Source: CAYNFH01 sp964396385
GTDB lineage: Bacteria; Armatimonadota; Chthonomonadetes; Chthonomonadales; CAJBBX01
Assembly: GCA_964396385.1 (NCBI GenBank)
Contig: CAYNFH010000045.1
Span: forward strand, 1-31,333
Direction of reading: 5' to 3'
DNA: 31,333 bases
Each line of letters starts with the position of its first letter. Position 1 is the first letter of the stretch. The notes below the pieces were generated by a model. It saw nothing but the letters and a program-made list of their open reading frames with translations. It had not been told where the DNA came from and searched no databases. The position numbers and the translations under genes are program-made. Below, one piece after another: positions 8,268 to 16,059 of the stretch.

Positions 8268-9365
8268 TCACCCAAGTGCTACTGGGAAGTGGGAGAGGCG
8301 GCGAAGGCCGGAGGAGGTGACCAGGTAGTCCTGCTCTACACGGATGCCGGCCCGAAGGGCGTCTCCGTAAAGGCCGGGCTCGGCGGTGAATATGTCTCCT
8401 ATTTGAAAGGTATCTTCCCAGTGTGGGTTCAGCCGCGGTGCTTCGTGGGCGGAGAGGCCGATGCCGTGGCCCAGGTGGTGCGGGAAGCGCCAGCCGCGGT
8501 AGCCGTCCAGCATTGCGTGCACCTCCCGGTACACCTGCTTGCAGCTCGCACCAGGTCGCACGGCCTCTTCCACGTACTGTAAGGCTTCCATCACGCGCTC
8601 GTGGGCCGCGCTCTGAGACTCGCTCGGCTTGCCGCCGACCACGAACGTCCGGCACAGATCGCTGCTGTATCCACGGTAGACCACCGCCACGTCCAGGATG
8701 GCGGTCTCGCCCTGCTGGGCCGGCCGGTTGCGCGGCAGGCTGCCCAGCGCACCGATCTGGAAGTCGTTGCCGAACTCCACCACCGGCTCGCCTGCCGCCT
8801 TTGTGGCGGCGGCGAGCATCTCTGCGTACAGCTCCACCTCCGTTACGCCCGGGCGCAGGACTTCCCGCGCGCGGCGGTACGCCGCGTTGCAGCCCGCGAT
8901 GCCCGCCTCCAGCATCACTACCTCGTCCGGGTCCTTCCCGCGTCTTAGGGCGCGGATCTGCGGGGAGATGGTACGCACGGCCGGTATGCCCGCGACCCAA
9001 GAGTGCGGCGCGGCATCGGCCCCCAGGGTGTGAACACCGGTGAGGTGCGGCTGCAGCACGCGCAGCAGCTCCGCGCCGGCGTCTTCCACCAGCGTGCCGA
9101 TGCGGTCCGCCGTGTAGGAGTGAAAGCTGTCCGCCACGATAGGCCCCTCAGGCGGTGAGGGTGCGACGAGGAGGCTCTCGCCATCCGGGCGGAGGAACAG
9201 CGCCGCCGGGGTGAGGACACGGCCCTTGCGCCAGTAGCCGCTGAAGTAGTAGATGTGCCGGGGGTCCGTGAGGAGTGCGGCCTCCACACCTTGCCCCGCC
9301 AGCACGCCCCGCAACCGTTCCTGCCGCGCTCGGCACCCATCCGGCGACAGCGCGACCGCACTCAT
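8268..9365 (-). CDS. M24 family metallopeptidase (Xaa-Pro aminopeptidase/creatinase fold)
   Basis: This 365-residue protein starts at ATG 9365, which overlaps the upstream gene's stop as ATGA (9362-9365). A longer in-frame extension toward 9773 lies over the PLP enzyme gene in another frame and is rejected. It has the creatinase N-terminal domain followed by the pita-bread domain. All five dinuclear metal ligands can be placed: D225, D236 (SSDLCRTF), H300 (HHLGHGIG), E329 (TAEPGLY) and E344 (RVEQDYLV). It is therefore expected to be a metal-dependent aminopeptidase or amide hydrolase in the cytoplasm. M24 proteins also include ectoine hydrolase and creatinase, but the intact metal set favours a peptidase. 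It is the last gene of the minus-strand operon. Confidence 0.9.
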   Translation of the reverse strand: MSAVALSPDGCRARQERLRGVLAGQGVEAALLTDPRHIYYFSGYWRKGRVLTPAALFLRPDGESLLVAPSPPEGPIVADSFHSYTADRIGTLVEDAGAELLRVLQPHLTGVHTLGADAAPHSWVAGIPAVRTISPQIRALRRGKDPDEVVMLEAGIAGCNAAYRRAREVLRPGVTEVELYAEMLAAATKAAGEPVVEFGNDFQIGALGSLPRNRPAQQGETAILDVAVVYRGYSSDLCRTFVVGGKPSESQSAAHERVMEALQYVEEAVRPGASCKQVYREVHAMLDGYRGWRFPHHLGHGIGLSAHEAPRLNPHWEDTFQIGDIFTAEPGLYGDALRAGIRVEQDYLVTSSGLRRLSHFPVALG

Positions 9366-10429
9366 AACTCTGCCAGGCCCACCGTCGGCACGGCCGCTCC
9401 GGAGACCATCCGCTCCACGGATGGCGGGTCCTTGAAGCCGGAGCCCGTGACCAGGCAGACGACCACGGCGTCCGGCGCGATCTCGCCCTGTCGCGCCGCT
9501 CGGAGCGCGCCTGCAAGTGCCGTGGCGCCCGCCGGCTCGCAGAAGATACCCTCCTCTCGCGCCAGCCGCGCCTGCGCCTCCCATACTTCGGCGTCTTCCA
9601 CCACGTGCCCCGTGCCACCGGACGCTCGGCACGCGGCCAATGTCTCGTCGCCGTCTATCACGTCCGGCACCTGCAGCCCGCTGATGGCGGAGGTGCAGGT
9701 GACCGTCCGCGCGCGCTCCAGCCCGCCGCGGAGCCGGCCGGCAATGGTGTCGTTGCCCGCTGGCTGCACGCACTCCACGCGCGGGGATTCGGCCAGCCTG
9801 CCGTCCTGACAGAGCGCCTGGAAGCCGCGCGCTACCGCCAGCGTCAGGCCGCCGCCCCCCGCCGGGCAGAAGACGTGGTTCACCGGATCTCCCGCCTGTT
9901 CCGCTATCTCGTACGCGATGCTCTGCACGCCAGCCATCCCGACCGGGCTGAACGCATACGCGCTGATCTGCAGCGCGTAATCCGGCCGCTCCCCGCGGCG
10001 GCGGAGGGCCTCAAACGTGCGCTTGGTGATCTCCGGGTCGAGCCCGAAGCCCCTCACGCGGAAGATGCGCGCGCCCAGCGCCTGCATCTGCCGGAGCTTG
10101 CTCTCCGGCGCCGTCTCCACGATGGCGATCTCGCAGGCGATCCCTGCTACAGCGCAGTAGGCGGCGAGCGCAGCGCCGGTATTGCCGCTGGAGGTGGCGA
10201 CGCACTGCGCGCGGCCTTCCGCCAGCATGCGCGAGACGGCGGCGGCGGCGAAGCGGTCCTTGTAGGAGCCGCTGGGGTTGCCGCTCTCCACCTTCAAGTA
10301 CAGTTGGTACAGCCCGGAAGCGGGACCGATGCGCTGGGAGGCCAGCAGCGGCGTCTCTCCCTCGCCCAGGCTCAGCCGCGCCTCGGGCGGCGCCAGCGCG
10401 GCCACGTCCCCCCACCGCCAGATGCTCAT
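9362..10429 (-). CDS. Threonine synthase-like fold-type II PLP enzyme
   Basis: The 355-residue length matches short (Thermus-type) threonine synthases and related dehydratases. The PLP lysine lies in GNPSGSYKDRF (K57). TSSGNTGAALAAY is the phosphate and substrate loop, and CPAGGGGLTLA is the PLP phosphate cradle. Threonine synthase converts O-phosphohomoserine to threonine. Relatives deaminate threonine, serine or hydroxyaspartate, and no homoserine pathway genes are nearby. It overlaps the M24 gene by four bases and follows an SDR gene after 55 bases, so a catabolic eliminase role is possible. Sequence alone does not separate synthase from dehydratase. Confidence 0.85.
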   Translation of the reverse strand: MSIWRWGDVAALAPPEARLSLGEGETPLLASQRIGPASGLYQLYLKVESGNPSGSYKDRFAAAAVSRMLAEGRAQCVATSSGNTGAALAAYCAVAGIACEIAIVETAPESKLRQMQALGARIFRVRGFGLDPEITKRTFEALRRRGERPDYALQISAYAFSPVGMAGVQSIAYEIAEQAGDPVNHVFCPAGGGGLTLAVARGFQALCQDGRLAESPRVECVQPAGNDTIAGRLRGGLERARTVTCTSAISGLQVPDVIDGDETLAACRASGGTGHVVEDAEVWEAQARLAREEGIFCEPAGATALAGALRAARQGEIAPDAVVVCLVTGSGFKDPPSVERMVSGAAVPTVGLAEL

Positions 10430-10484
10430 TGCTCCCCCGCCCCCAATAATGGGATAGCCTGTTCGGACTGGTACCAGATACTCA

Positions 10485-11300
10485 TCAAAACTCCCCTGGG
10501 AATTGGAGCCGCTTGAGGCCGTACCCCAGATGATGGTGGGTCCAGCCGCCGTCGATGAGGAAGCGCGCGCCTGTCACGTAGCTCGCCTCCGGGCTCGCAA
10601 GCCAGACCAGCGCCTTCGCCACCTCCTCTGGCCGGCCCGGACGGCCCAGCGGCACCCCGTCCTTCGCCGCTTCGTATACCTGGTCGGCTAGGCTTCGCCC
10701 GCCGGGGCCGCTATAGTCGCCGCTCATCTCCGTATCGATCCAGCCCGGATTAACGGCCACAACGCGGATACCGGAGGGTCCGTAGAGCGCGGCCAGCTCG
10801 TAGGTCAGCCCGTCCAGCGCGGCCTTAGCCGCGACGTAGGCCGGGCTGGTGCCGCCCGCGCGCTCCGACATCATGCTGGAGATATTGAGGATAGCCCCCC
10901 GGATTCCCCGTTCTTCCATGGCCTGCGCGGCCCACTTGGCCAGGAACGCGGGAGCGGTCAGGCTAATGCGCAGCGTGCGCTCCCATGTCGCCACCTCCAT
11001 CGCGCGCATCGTCTCGTGGGTCCGCCAGGCAGCGTTGTTGACGAGGACGTCCAGGCGATCCCAGTGGGCAACAGTCGTGTCCAGCGCGGACCGGGCCGCC
11101 TCCAGGTCGGTGAGATCGACAACATGGACGAGTCCCTCGGCTCCTTCCGCCCGTACGTGGTCCGCCTCAGCGGCCAGTCTCTCAGTGTCCACGTCCAGCA
11201 GCGCCACGTTATAGCCCGCCGCCGCAAATGCCCGGGAGGCTGCCGCCCCTATCCCCCGTGCGGCGCCGGTTATGAACGCAACCGAGGTTTCATTGCTCAT
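10485..11300 (-). CDS. Short-chain dehydrogenase/reductase (SDR)
   Basis: This is a classical SDR of 271 residues. It shows the nucleotide-binding TGAARGIG (11-18), the NNA structural motif (88-90), the catalytic Ser in NISSMM (141-142) and the Y155-x3-K159 pair in SPAYVAAKAAL. Asp36 and Asp38 at the end of beta-2 (LLDVD) suggest NAD(H) rather than NADP(H). It will oxidise an alcohol or reduce a ketone; the substrate is not evident. Its start overlaps the 3' end of the upstream deacylase gene by 11 bases, and 55 bases separate it from the PLP enzyme, so it is the second gene of a four-gene operon. Confidence 0.9.
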   Translation of the reverse strand: MSNETSVAFITGAARGIGAAASRAFAAAGYNVALLDVDTERLAAEADHVRAEGAEGLVHVVDLTDLEAARSALDTTVAHWDRLDVLVNNAAWRTHETMRAMEVATWERTLRISLTAPAFLAKWAAQAMEERGIRGAILNISSMMSERAGGTSPAYVAAKAALDGLTYELAALYGPSGIRVVAVNPGWIDTEMSGDYSGPGGRSLADQVYEAAKDGVPLGRPGRPEEVAKALVWLASPEASYVTGARFLIDGGWTHHHLGYGLKRLQFPGEF

Positions 11301-12252
11301 ACGGCAACTCCAGGACTACTCCGAGGCTATCTCCCGCTTCCACGCGCGGAAAGGAGCGCAGTACCAGTGCAATGCCGCGCTGGACGGACCGCATTGGAGT
11401 TACCTCTTCACCCAGCGGGTCTGTCACCGTCCCCAGCAGGTCGCCGGTCTCCACGCGGGCGCCGAGCGTCACGGCCGGTTCGAAGTAGCCCGCACACGGA
11501 GCAGCGTTCTGAACCTGCATATGCCCGGATCCTCTTCGCGCGTCCTCCACCATGTGCTCGATCCGGTACGGAGGGGGCTCGCGCTCTATCATGCCCAGCT
11601 CGGCCATCACATTGAGACAGCCATCCACGTAAGCCTCCACCCCCTTCGGATTACAGCCACCTCCGCCACCGTACTCCGCGTAGATGGCGGGCACGTGTGC
11701 GTCCCGGGCCACTGAGAGGGAGCGCCCTTCCAGGTCCGCGCTCGTGCCCCACACGATGGGCAGGTTGAGAGCGCGCGCCATTGCCCGCTGGATTTCGAGG
11801 ATCCGGGAGTCCGGATGGAGCGTGTAGCCAGCCAGGGGGTAGATTGTGAGGGCTGTGCCCCCCGTGTGAAGGTCTATGTAGTAGTCCGACGAGCGGATGA
11901 GCCGCGTCAGGGCGTGCGCGATCCGTTCCGTGATGGAGCCGTCTGGCCTTCCCGGGCAGGTTCGCGCCAGGTCCAGTCCATCGCTGGCGGTTCTCTGGCC
12001 CCGGCCGAAGGCGTCTTCGTTCACCACAGGGACAAGTGTGACCCGGCCCTTCAGCTTCTCCGGCTGGAGAAGTCCTACAAGACGGCGAATTGCCGCCATA
12101 GGCTCGAACTCATCGCCATGCACGCCCCCCGTAATGAGCAGATGTGGACCGGTGATGCTGCCGTCGATGGTCTTCCTATGCAGCCTTATAGATCCGTTCG
12201 CTGGAGTGCTATCTCCATCTGCGAGGCCGTTGCGTTGATTCTGGGAAACCAC
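11290..12252 (-). CDS. Succinylglutamate desuccinylase/aspartoacylase family zinc deacylase
   Basis: The 320-residue M14-like enzyme starts at GTG 12252 behind a weak AGG. Zinc ligands are H45 and E48 (TGGVHGDEFE) and H129 (IDLHTGG). DLARTCPGRPDGS (94-106) replaces the usual DLNRxFPG carboxylate-binding segment, and E193 (IYAEYGG) is a good catalytic candidate. The C terminus is a small beta-rich lid domain. Relatives remove N-acyl groups from amino acids: AstE, AspA, and DoeB, which deacetylates N-acetyl-diaminobutyrate in ectoine breakdown. It leads an operon with SDR, PLP-lyase-type and M24 genes, which supports N-acyl amino-acid catabolism. Confidence 0.88.
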   Translation of the reverse strand: MVSQNQRNGLADGDSTPANGSIRLHRKTIDGSITGPHLLITGGVHGDEFEPMAAIRRLVGLLQPEKLKGRVTLVPVVNEDAFGRGQRTASDGLDLARTCPGRPDGSITERIAHALTRLIRSSDYYIDLHTGGTALTIYPLAGYTLHPDSRILEIQRAMARALNLPIVWGTSADLEGRSLSVARDAHVPAIYAEYGGGGGCNPKGVEAYVDGCLNVMAELGMIEREPPPYRIEHMVEDARRGSGHMQVQNAAPCAGYFEPAVTLGARVETGDLLGTVTDPLGEEVTPMRSVQRGIALVLRSFPRVEAGDSLGVVLELPYEQ

Positions 12253-12491
12253 AGACCTGATTTCTAAGGGACATCTTCAAAGCCCTGCTGCTTTCCGGTG
12301 GGTAGATTCATCCGGCCGGGGCCATTCGGATGCGGTTCCAACTGAGACAGAATAACGAGGATGGTCAGGGGTTGGCCAAGCTACGACTTACTGGCGGGCT
12401 CGGTCCTCACTCGTTTTTGGCGGAAGGGATGGCCGCAGAATGGCGCGGGCACAGATGCGATGGGCCAGAAAGGTACGAGAAGGTACGGAAA

Positions 12492-12545
12492 CGGAGAGGG
12501 CGGGATTCGAACCCGCGGGCCTCATCGGCTCACTCGTTTTTCAAG
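12492..12545 (-). pseudogene. Partial tRNA-Ser (3' half), candidate attachment site (attR)
   Basis: Bases 12492-12540 are identical for 49 nt to 15754-15802, the 3' half of the intact tRNA-Ser. One extra T and then CAAG follow before similarity ends. The copy begins at the discriminator base and runs through the T arm and variable arm into the anticodon loop, in the same orientation as the intact tRNA. That is the footprint left when a tyrosine recombinase inserts an element at a tRNA 3' end, with crossover in the anticodon region. It cannot fold as a full tRNA. Confidence 0.8.
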
Positions 12546-12664
12546 CTGGAGGCAGTCCGTGCCGCGCTCTCCTCGCAGCTCCCGGTAGGGCCTCTTTCGT
12601 GCTCTGGGAGCCGCTCTCCTTCCCTTCCTCTGCGCTCCAGTTTGTCCCCTTCCCGCCGGGTTCG

Positions 12665-12681
12665 TTAGCAAGATGTTAGCA
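12665..12681 (+). repeat. 17-mer direct repeat, copy 1 (TTAGCAAGATGTTAGCA)
   Basis: It is an exact copy of 15685-15701 in the same orientation. The unit contains TTAGCA twice, five bases apart. One copy lies inside each end of the interval bounded by the tRNA-Ser copies, so a recombinase arm-type site is possible, but this is inference. Confidence 0.7.
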
Positions 12682-12784
12682 GGAACGTTTCCTCGCGGGG
12701 GCCCCTGGCGCCGCGTGGTGGCATTGCGCCCCGCCCCCTCTGCAAGTCTTCGCCTATGGTTCTCCCGCTTTGGAGCACCTCCAG

Positions 12785-14371
12785 TCACCGCTGGACGTAG
12801 GTGTGCACGTGGGGCGTGAGGCCCTCCAGGTTGTAGTCTAGATCGTGTACGTATGGCTTCACCAGATAGGGAATGGGGTGGTAGTCAATAGGCACCGCAA
12901 CCATGTCATCTACGGCAATCTGATCGGCACGAGCGTAGTCGAGGGCGCGCTTGGCTGTGTCCGGTTCTGCATCCCCGGAGTCCACAGCCTCATCCAGATG
13001 CGGGTTACTGTAGCCGAAGGTGTTGAAGCGACCACCTGTGCGCATGAGGACTGCTAGGTAGTCGTGCGGGTCCAGGGCCACCCAGCCCATCATGTAGAAC
13101 GGCATTCGCTTCTTGCCCGCATCACCGAAAAAGGTAGCGGCCTCCCGCTCCCGCAAGTCAATGGCAATCCCTAGGTTCTCCTTCAGGTTGTCCCGGATGA
13201 TAGCGGCCGTTGCGCCAATCTCCGGCGGCTGCTGAATATACTCCAGCACCAGGTGGGGGAACGGATGGCTCGCGCCGTAGCCCGCTCCTGCCAGCAGGCG
13301 GCGGGCATCCGCCGGGTCAAAGGGGGCTGATTTGAGGCGGGGGTTATATCCCAGGGTCCCAGGCGGCAGAAAGCCGGTCGCCTTCAGCATCACGCCGTGG
13401 AAGGCAATGCGAACGATGGCGTCCCGGTCTATCGCTTCCGCAAAGGCGCGACGCACCCGCCGGTCCCGAAAGGCGGGCTGGCGCTCCGGCTGCATAACCA
13501 GATAGTTGACGCCGGCTAAGGGCATCAGGAGCGACTGACCCGCCAGTTGAGGGTCGCGCTGGTCCTTAGCGTAGTCGGCGAAGCTGTCACGGCAGAGGTC
13601 GGTCTCACTGCCGTCGTACTGAACGCGGGCGGTGTGCGCATCAATCACAATAGGTCGCTCGATGCGGTTTATCTTTGGCCGGCCCCGGTAGTAGGCGGGG
13701 TTGGCCTCCAGTACTACCCGTCTCCCCCGCTGGTACTCTGTGAGCCGGAATGGCCCGGTGCCGATGGCGTTGCTCGCGTCGATGTGTCCGCCCCCCTTCT
13801 CCACCGCTTCCCGGCAGTAGACCGCGACGTTGGTCAGCTCGGCCAGCAGATAGGCCGCTGGCCTCACCGTGGTAATTGCCACCGTCCTGGGGTCGATAAC
13901 CGCAATGCCCGCGCAATCCCGGGTTTTGCCCGCGAGGACGTCTTTAGCGCCTACAATCTGATCCAGCCAGGCCGGCGCGATGGGAGACTTGGTCTCCGGC
14001 AAGAGGGCGCGTTCAATGCTCCACTTCACGTCGGCGGCCGTGACGGGTCGGGCGTAGGGCGGGTGGAACGTGGCTTGCGGGTTGAGGTGGAAGGTGTAGG
14101 TGCGCCGGTCCGGGCTCAGCTCCCAGCTATCCGCCAGCCACGGGCCGATGCGGGAGTTCTTATCATAGAGCACCAGGCCTTCAAAGATGTTCTGCAACAT
14201 CTCGCCGGTGTTGGCCGATTCCACTACCGCAAGGTCCAGCGACTTCGGCTCCTCAGCCAGCGCATAACGCAGCACGTCGCTTTGGCTCCTGCGGTGGGCA
14301 CAGGCAGTACCGGCTCCAAGGATGCCAAGGACGGCAATCAAGGGAACCAGGTTGCGCAAGTGTCTGCTCAT
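12785..14371 (-). CDS. ABC transporter solute-binding lipoprotein, peptide/nickel family (SBP_bac_5)
   Basis: This 528-residue protein has the usual length of oligopeptide-binding proteins. The N terminus (LIAVLGILGAGTAC, C24) is a lipoprotein signal with a non-ideal lipobox, so the mature protein should be anchored outside the membrane. LRYALAEEPKSLDLAVVESANTGEMLQNIFEGLVLYDK and LADSWELSPDRRTYTFHLNPQATFHPP are the characteristic family 5 opening. AFAEAIDRDAIV and NPHLDEAVDSGDAE are typical later segments. It delivers peptides or similar ligands to a permease, but no permease or ATPase genes are in the window. No clear ribosome-binding site precedes ATG 14371. It lies inside the interval bounded by the duplicated tRNA-Ser sequence. 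Confidence 0.9.
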   Translation of the reverse strand: MSRHLRNLVPLIAVLGILGAGTACAHRRSQSDVLRYALAEEPKSLDLAVVESANTGEMLQNIFEGLVLYDKNSRIGPWLADSWELSPDRRTYTFHLNPQATFHPPYARPVTAADVKWSIERALLPETKSPIAPAWLDQIVGAKDVLAGKTRDCAGIAVIDPRTVAITTVRPAAYLLAELTNVAVYCREAVEKGGGHIDASNAIGTGPFRLTEYQRGRRVVLEANPAYYRGRPKINRIERPIVIDAHTARVQYDGSETDLCRDSFADYAKDQRDPQLAGQSLLMPLAGVNYLVMQPERQPAFRDRRVRRAFAEAIDRDAIVRIAFHGVMLKATGFLPPGTLGYNPRLKSAPFDPADARRLLAGAGYGASHPFPHLVLEYIQQPPEIGATAAIIRDNLKENLGIAIDLREREAATFFGDAGKKRMPFYMMGWVALDPHDYLAVLMRTGGRFNTFGYSNPHLDEAVDSGDAEPDTAKRALDYARADQIAVDDMVAVPIDYHPIPYLVKPYVHDLDYNLEGLTPHVHTYVQR

Positions 14372-14661
14372 TGGTATGTTCGGTACTAACTGGAGTGAAC
14401 AAGCCCCTCGTGCACTACAGGTCCCGCCCGCTTCCGGCGGTCCAGGAGCGGCGCCGAGGCTGCCATCACTCTGCCAAGAGCACGAGTGGGTACGGGCGAT
14501 GGTGCCAGTATGACGGATTAGTAGCCTCTTGTGTAGGTGTGTAGGTGACCAGGGGCGGAATCCTCAAGGATGCTGAGCCCCCCCGGCCTCCGCTCCAGAG
14601 CGCGGTCGGCGAGGACGTGAGGGCGCTCGAGTACGACGGTGAGGACCGCCCACGGGAGAGG

Positions 14662-15618
14662 CTAGCACCGTCGAGTGCAGCTTCGGCGTCGGCCCGTCCG
14701 AGTAGCTCTCTCCCAGACCGGCGGAAGGACCAGCCGGTCTATCACTTCCGGTCTGTCCGCGTTGCCCGTGCCTATAAACAATGCCGCTGGGGACCACTGC
14801 TCTAGAATTCGCTCCAGGATACCGCATGCCTGAGTGGGCACGCTCGACCGCNNNNNNNNNNGCACTCGCTCGTTGAAGGCGTCAGCCGAGAGGTGCAGGA
14901 ACTTTCCCCGGCACAGATGCAGGGTCGCAGAAAAGACGATGACGCCTCGCAGGGAGATTTGAACTGCGAGGGAAGGCCTGCTGGGATTCAAATAGACAGA
15001 ACAGACCGACTCCGCCGCCCACGCGGGGTCGGTGAGGCGAACTGCGATGCCACGAGTAAGCGTCCGACTAACTCCCGTCCCGCAGCACGGGCAGTACTCC
15101 ACGGGCAACGGCTGGTCGATCATTGCCAACTTCACGTTCGGGCCGATGGACGCCAGTTCCGCTATGACCTCGTCCGTGAGACGGTCTAGGTCTCCGTCGA
15201 GCAGGTGGAAGGAGCGGGCGTACTCGATCCGCTCGTCCGGCCACTGCATGACGAGCTGGAGCGAGTGGATCAGTTCCTCGGTGCCGTAGCTGGACAGGGT
15301 CGCCAGAACTCCCGGTGCCGGCTTTCGGGCCTCCGCCACGAACGCCTCCCACGATTCCTTTGACCGCAGGATCTGCGATTCGCCGAGCTCCAGGTGATTC
15401 AGCCGCCTAGTGTACGCGCGCGGCCGGTGGTGCCGGTCGTGGTCCTCCACACAGAGCACGGCGAGGTTCGCGTCTACGGTATTCGACCTGTCGCCGTCGA
15501 CATGGTGGAGGTCAACGCCGATGCCGCGCCGCTTGCAGACGCAGCAACGCGATGCGTTCGCCGTAAGTAGGCGCCGCCGTTGGGCCCGGGTCGGGTCGAC
15601 GCGCTCGGCTGCCACCAA
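14662..15618 (-). CDS. HNH endonuclease-like protein, interrupted by an assembly gap
   Basis: The frame opens at TTG 15618 (GTG 15615 is possible), nine bases after a stop codon. Residues 25-64 carry a zinc-bound HNH motif: CCVC (25-28), LHHVDGDRSN (37-46), NLAVLC (51-56) and H60/H63/H64. A second Cys cluster, YCPCCG, follows mid-protein. Such nucleases occur in mobile elements, restriction systems and homing elements. Ten N at 14852-14861 cut the C-terminal part; the frame continues across only if the gap length is right, so the end at 14662 is uncertain. An alternative frame on the far side (toward 14564) is also open. The position inside the tRNA-bounded interval suits a mobile-element gene. 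Confidence 0.65.
   Translation of the reverse strand: MVAAERVDPTRAQRRRLLTANASRCCVCKRRGIGVDLHHVDGDRSNTVDANLAVLCVEDHDRHHRPRAYTRRLNHLELGESQILRSKESWEAFVAEARKPAPGVLATLSSYGTEELIHSLQLVMQWPDERIEYARSFHLLDGDLDRLTDEVIAELASIGPNVKLAMIDQPLPVEYCPCCGTGVSRTLTRGIAVRLTDPAWAAESVCSVYLNPSRPSLAVQISLRGVIVFSATLHLCRGKFLHLSADAFNERVXXXXRSSVPTQACGILERILEQWSPAALFIGTGNADRPEVIDRLVLPPVWERATRTGRRRSCTRRC
14852..14861. other. Assembly gap (10 N)
   Basis: A run of ten N marks unresolved sequence. The length is probably a placeholder, so distances and frames across it, including the C terminus of the HNH protein, should not be trusted. Confidence 0.95.
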
Positions 15619-15684
15619 TAATGCCTAGACCTTCCGATGAACTGCGGCCACGTTTCGGCGAGCGTCGCCGGTTTCGAAGCGGCA

Positions 15685-15701
15685 TTAGCAAGATGTTAGC
15701 A
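15685..15701 (+). repeat. 17-mer direct repeat, copy 2 (TTAGCAAGATGTTAGCA)
   Basis: It is identical to 12665-12681 and lies 52 bases from the 3' end of the intact tRNA-Ser, just inside the putative element. The internal TTAGCA pair has a 5-base spacer. Confidence 0.7.
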
Positions 15702-15753
15702 AGGAGCCCCAAGAACAGGTGCCCTGAGGCGCTTGCATTGATTGCTTTAAGCA

Positions 15754-15838
15754 CGGAGAGGGCGGGATTCGAACCCGCGGGCCTCATCGGCTCACTCGTT
15801 TTCAAGACGAGCTCCATAAACCACTCGGACACCTCTCC
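15754..15838 (-). tRNA. tRNA-Ser (anticodon UGA)
   Basis: The minus strand folds as a class II tRNA of 85 nt. The acceptor stem is GGAGAGG with CCTCTCC and a G discriminator. The D arm is followed by an anticodon stem CTCGT/ACGAG around the loop CTTGAAA, which gives anticodon UGA. A long variable arm typical of tRNA-Ser and a T arm with GGTTCGAATCC follow. CCA is not encoded. Its 3' half is duplicated at 12492-12545. Confidence 0.95.
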
Positions 15839-15984
15839 GCGTCACGCGTAGTATAGCCCCACAGCCCCCGCACCGTCAAACCGCCCCCGTCACGACGGGA
15901 CGGTTCTCACTGGCCGGGCGACCTCAGCCCCCGGCACCACCTTGGCGGGCAGGGACGCCCGCCGCAACTCGGTGCCGGTGGATT

Positions 15985-16000
15985 CCCCCAGTATTGGGGG
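15985..16000. repeat. REP-like hairpin CCCCCAGTATTGGGGG, copy 1
   Basis: A near-palindrome able to form a short C/G stem, followed by another G run (TTAGGGGGCC). The same element occurs at 22625-22640 and, with one base changed, at 23892-23907. This copy sits just upstream of the promoter at 16025. Confidence 0.75.
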
Positions 16001-16024
16001 TTAGGGGGCCACGCCGCATCGCCC

Positions 16025-16053
16025 TTGACAAGCGAGCGGTCATTTGTTACACT
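16025..16053 (+). promoter_or_regulatory. Sigma70-type promoter TTGACA-N17-TACACT
   Basis: The -35 TTGACA (16025-16030) is perfect, the spacer is 17 bases, and the -10 is TACACT (16048-16053). Transcription should start near 16060, upstream of a structured leader and the truncated replication gene at 16214. Confidence 0.75.
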
Positions 16054-16059
16054 TCGCCC

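Larger units (their letters stand above)
12253..12784 (-). other. Gene-free stretch between two minus-strand genes, holding a tRNA fragment
   Basis: I see no convincing gene in these 532 bases. Short open frames across 12330-12680 on the plus strand run through the antisense of a tRNA fragment and share no family features. The stretch contains the partial tRNA-Ser copy (12492-12545), a 17-mer direct repeat (12665-12681), and CTCACTCGTTTTT (12406-12418), a short match to the anticodon-arm part of the fragment. Confidence 0.6.

Noticed and set aside
9366..9773. N-terminal extension of the M24 peptidase frame
   Set aside because: It lies entirely over the PLP enzyme gene in another frame, and ATG 9365 gives a normal M24 N terminus and an ATGA overlap.
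12330..12680. Short plus-strand frames reading ERAGFEPAGLIGS
   Set aside because: This wording is the translated antisense of a tRNA-Ser 3' half, a frequent false protein in databases.
13547..14389. Plus-strand open frame of 280 codons
   Set aside because: It is antisense to the solute-binding lipoprotein, which has clear family motifs.
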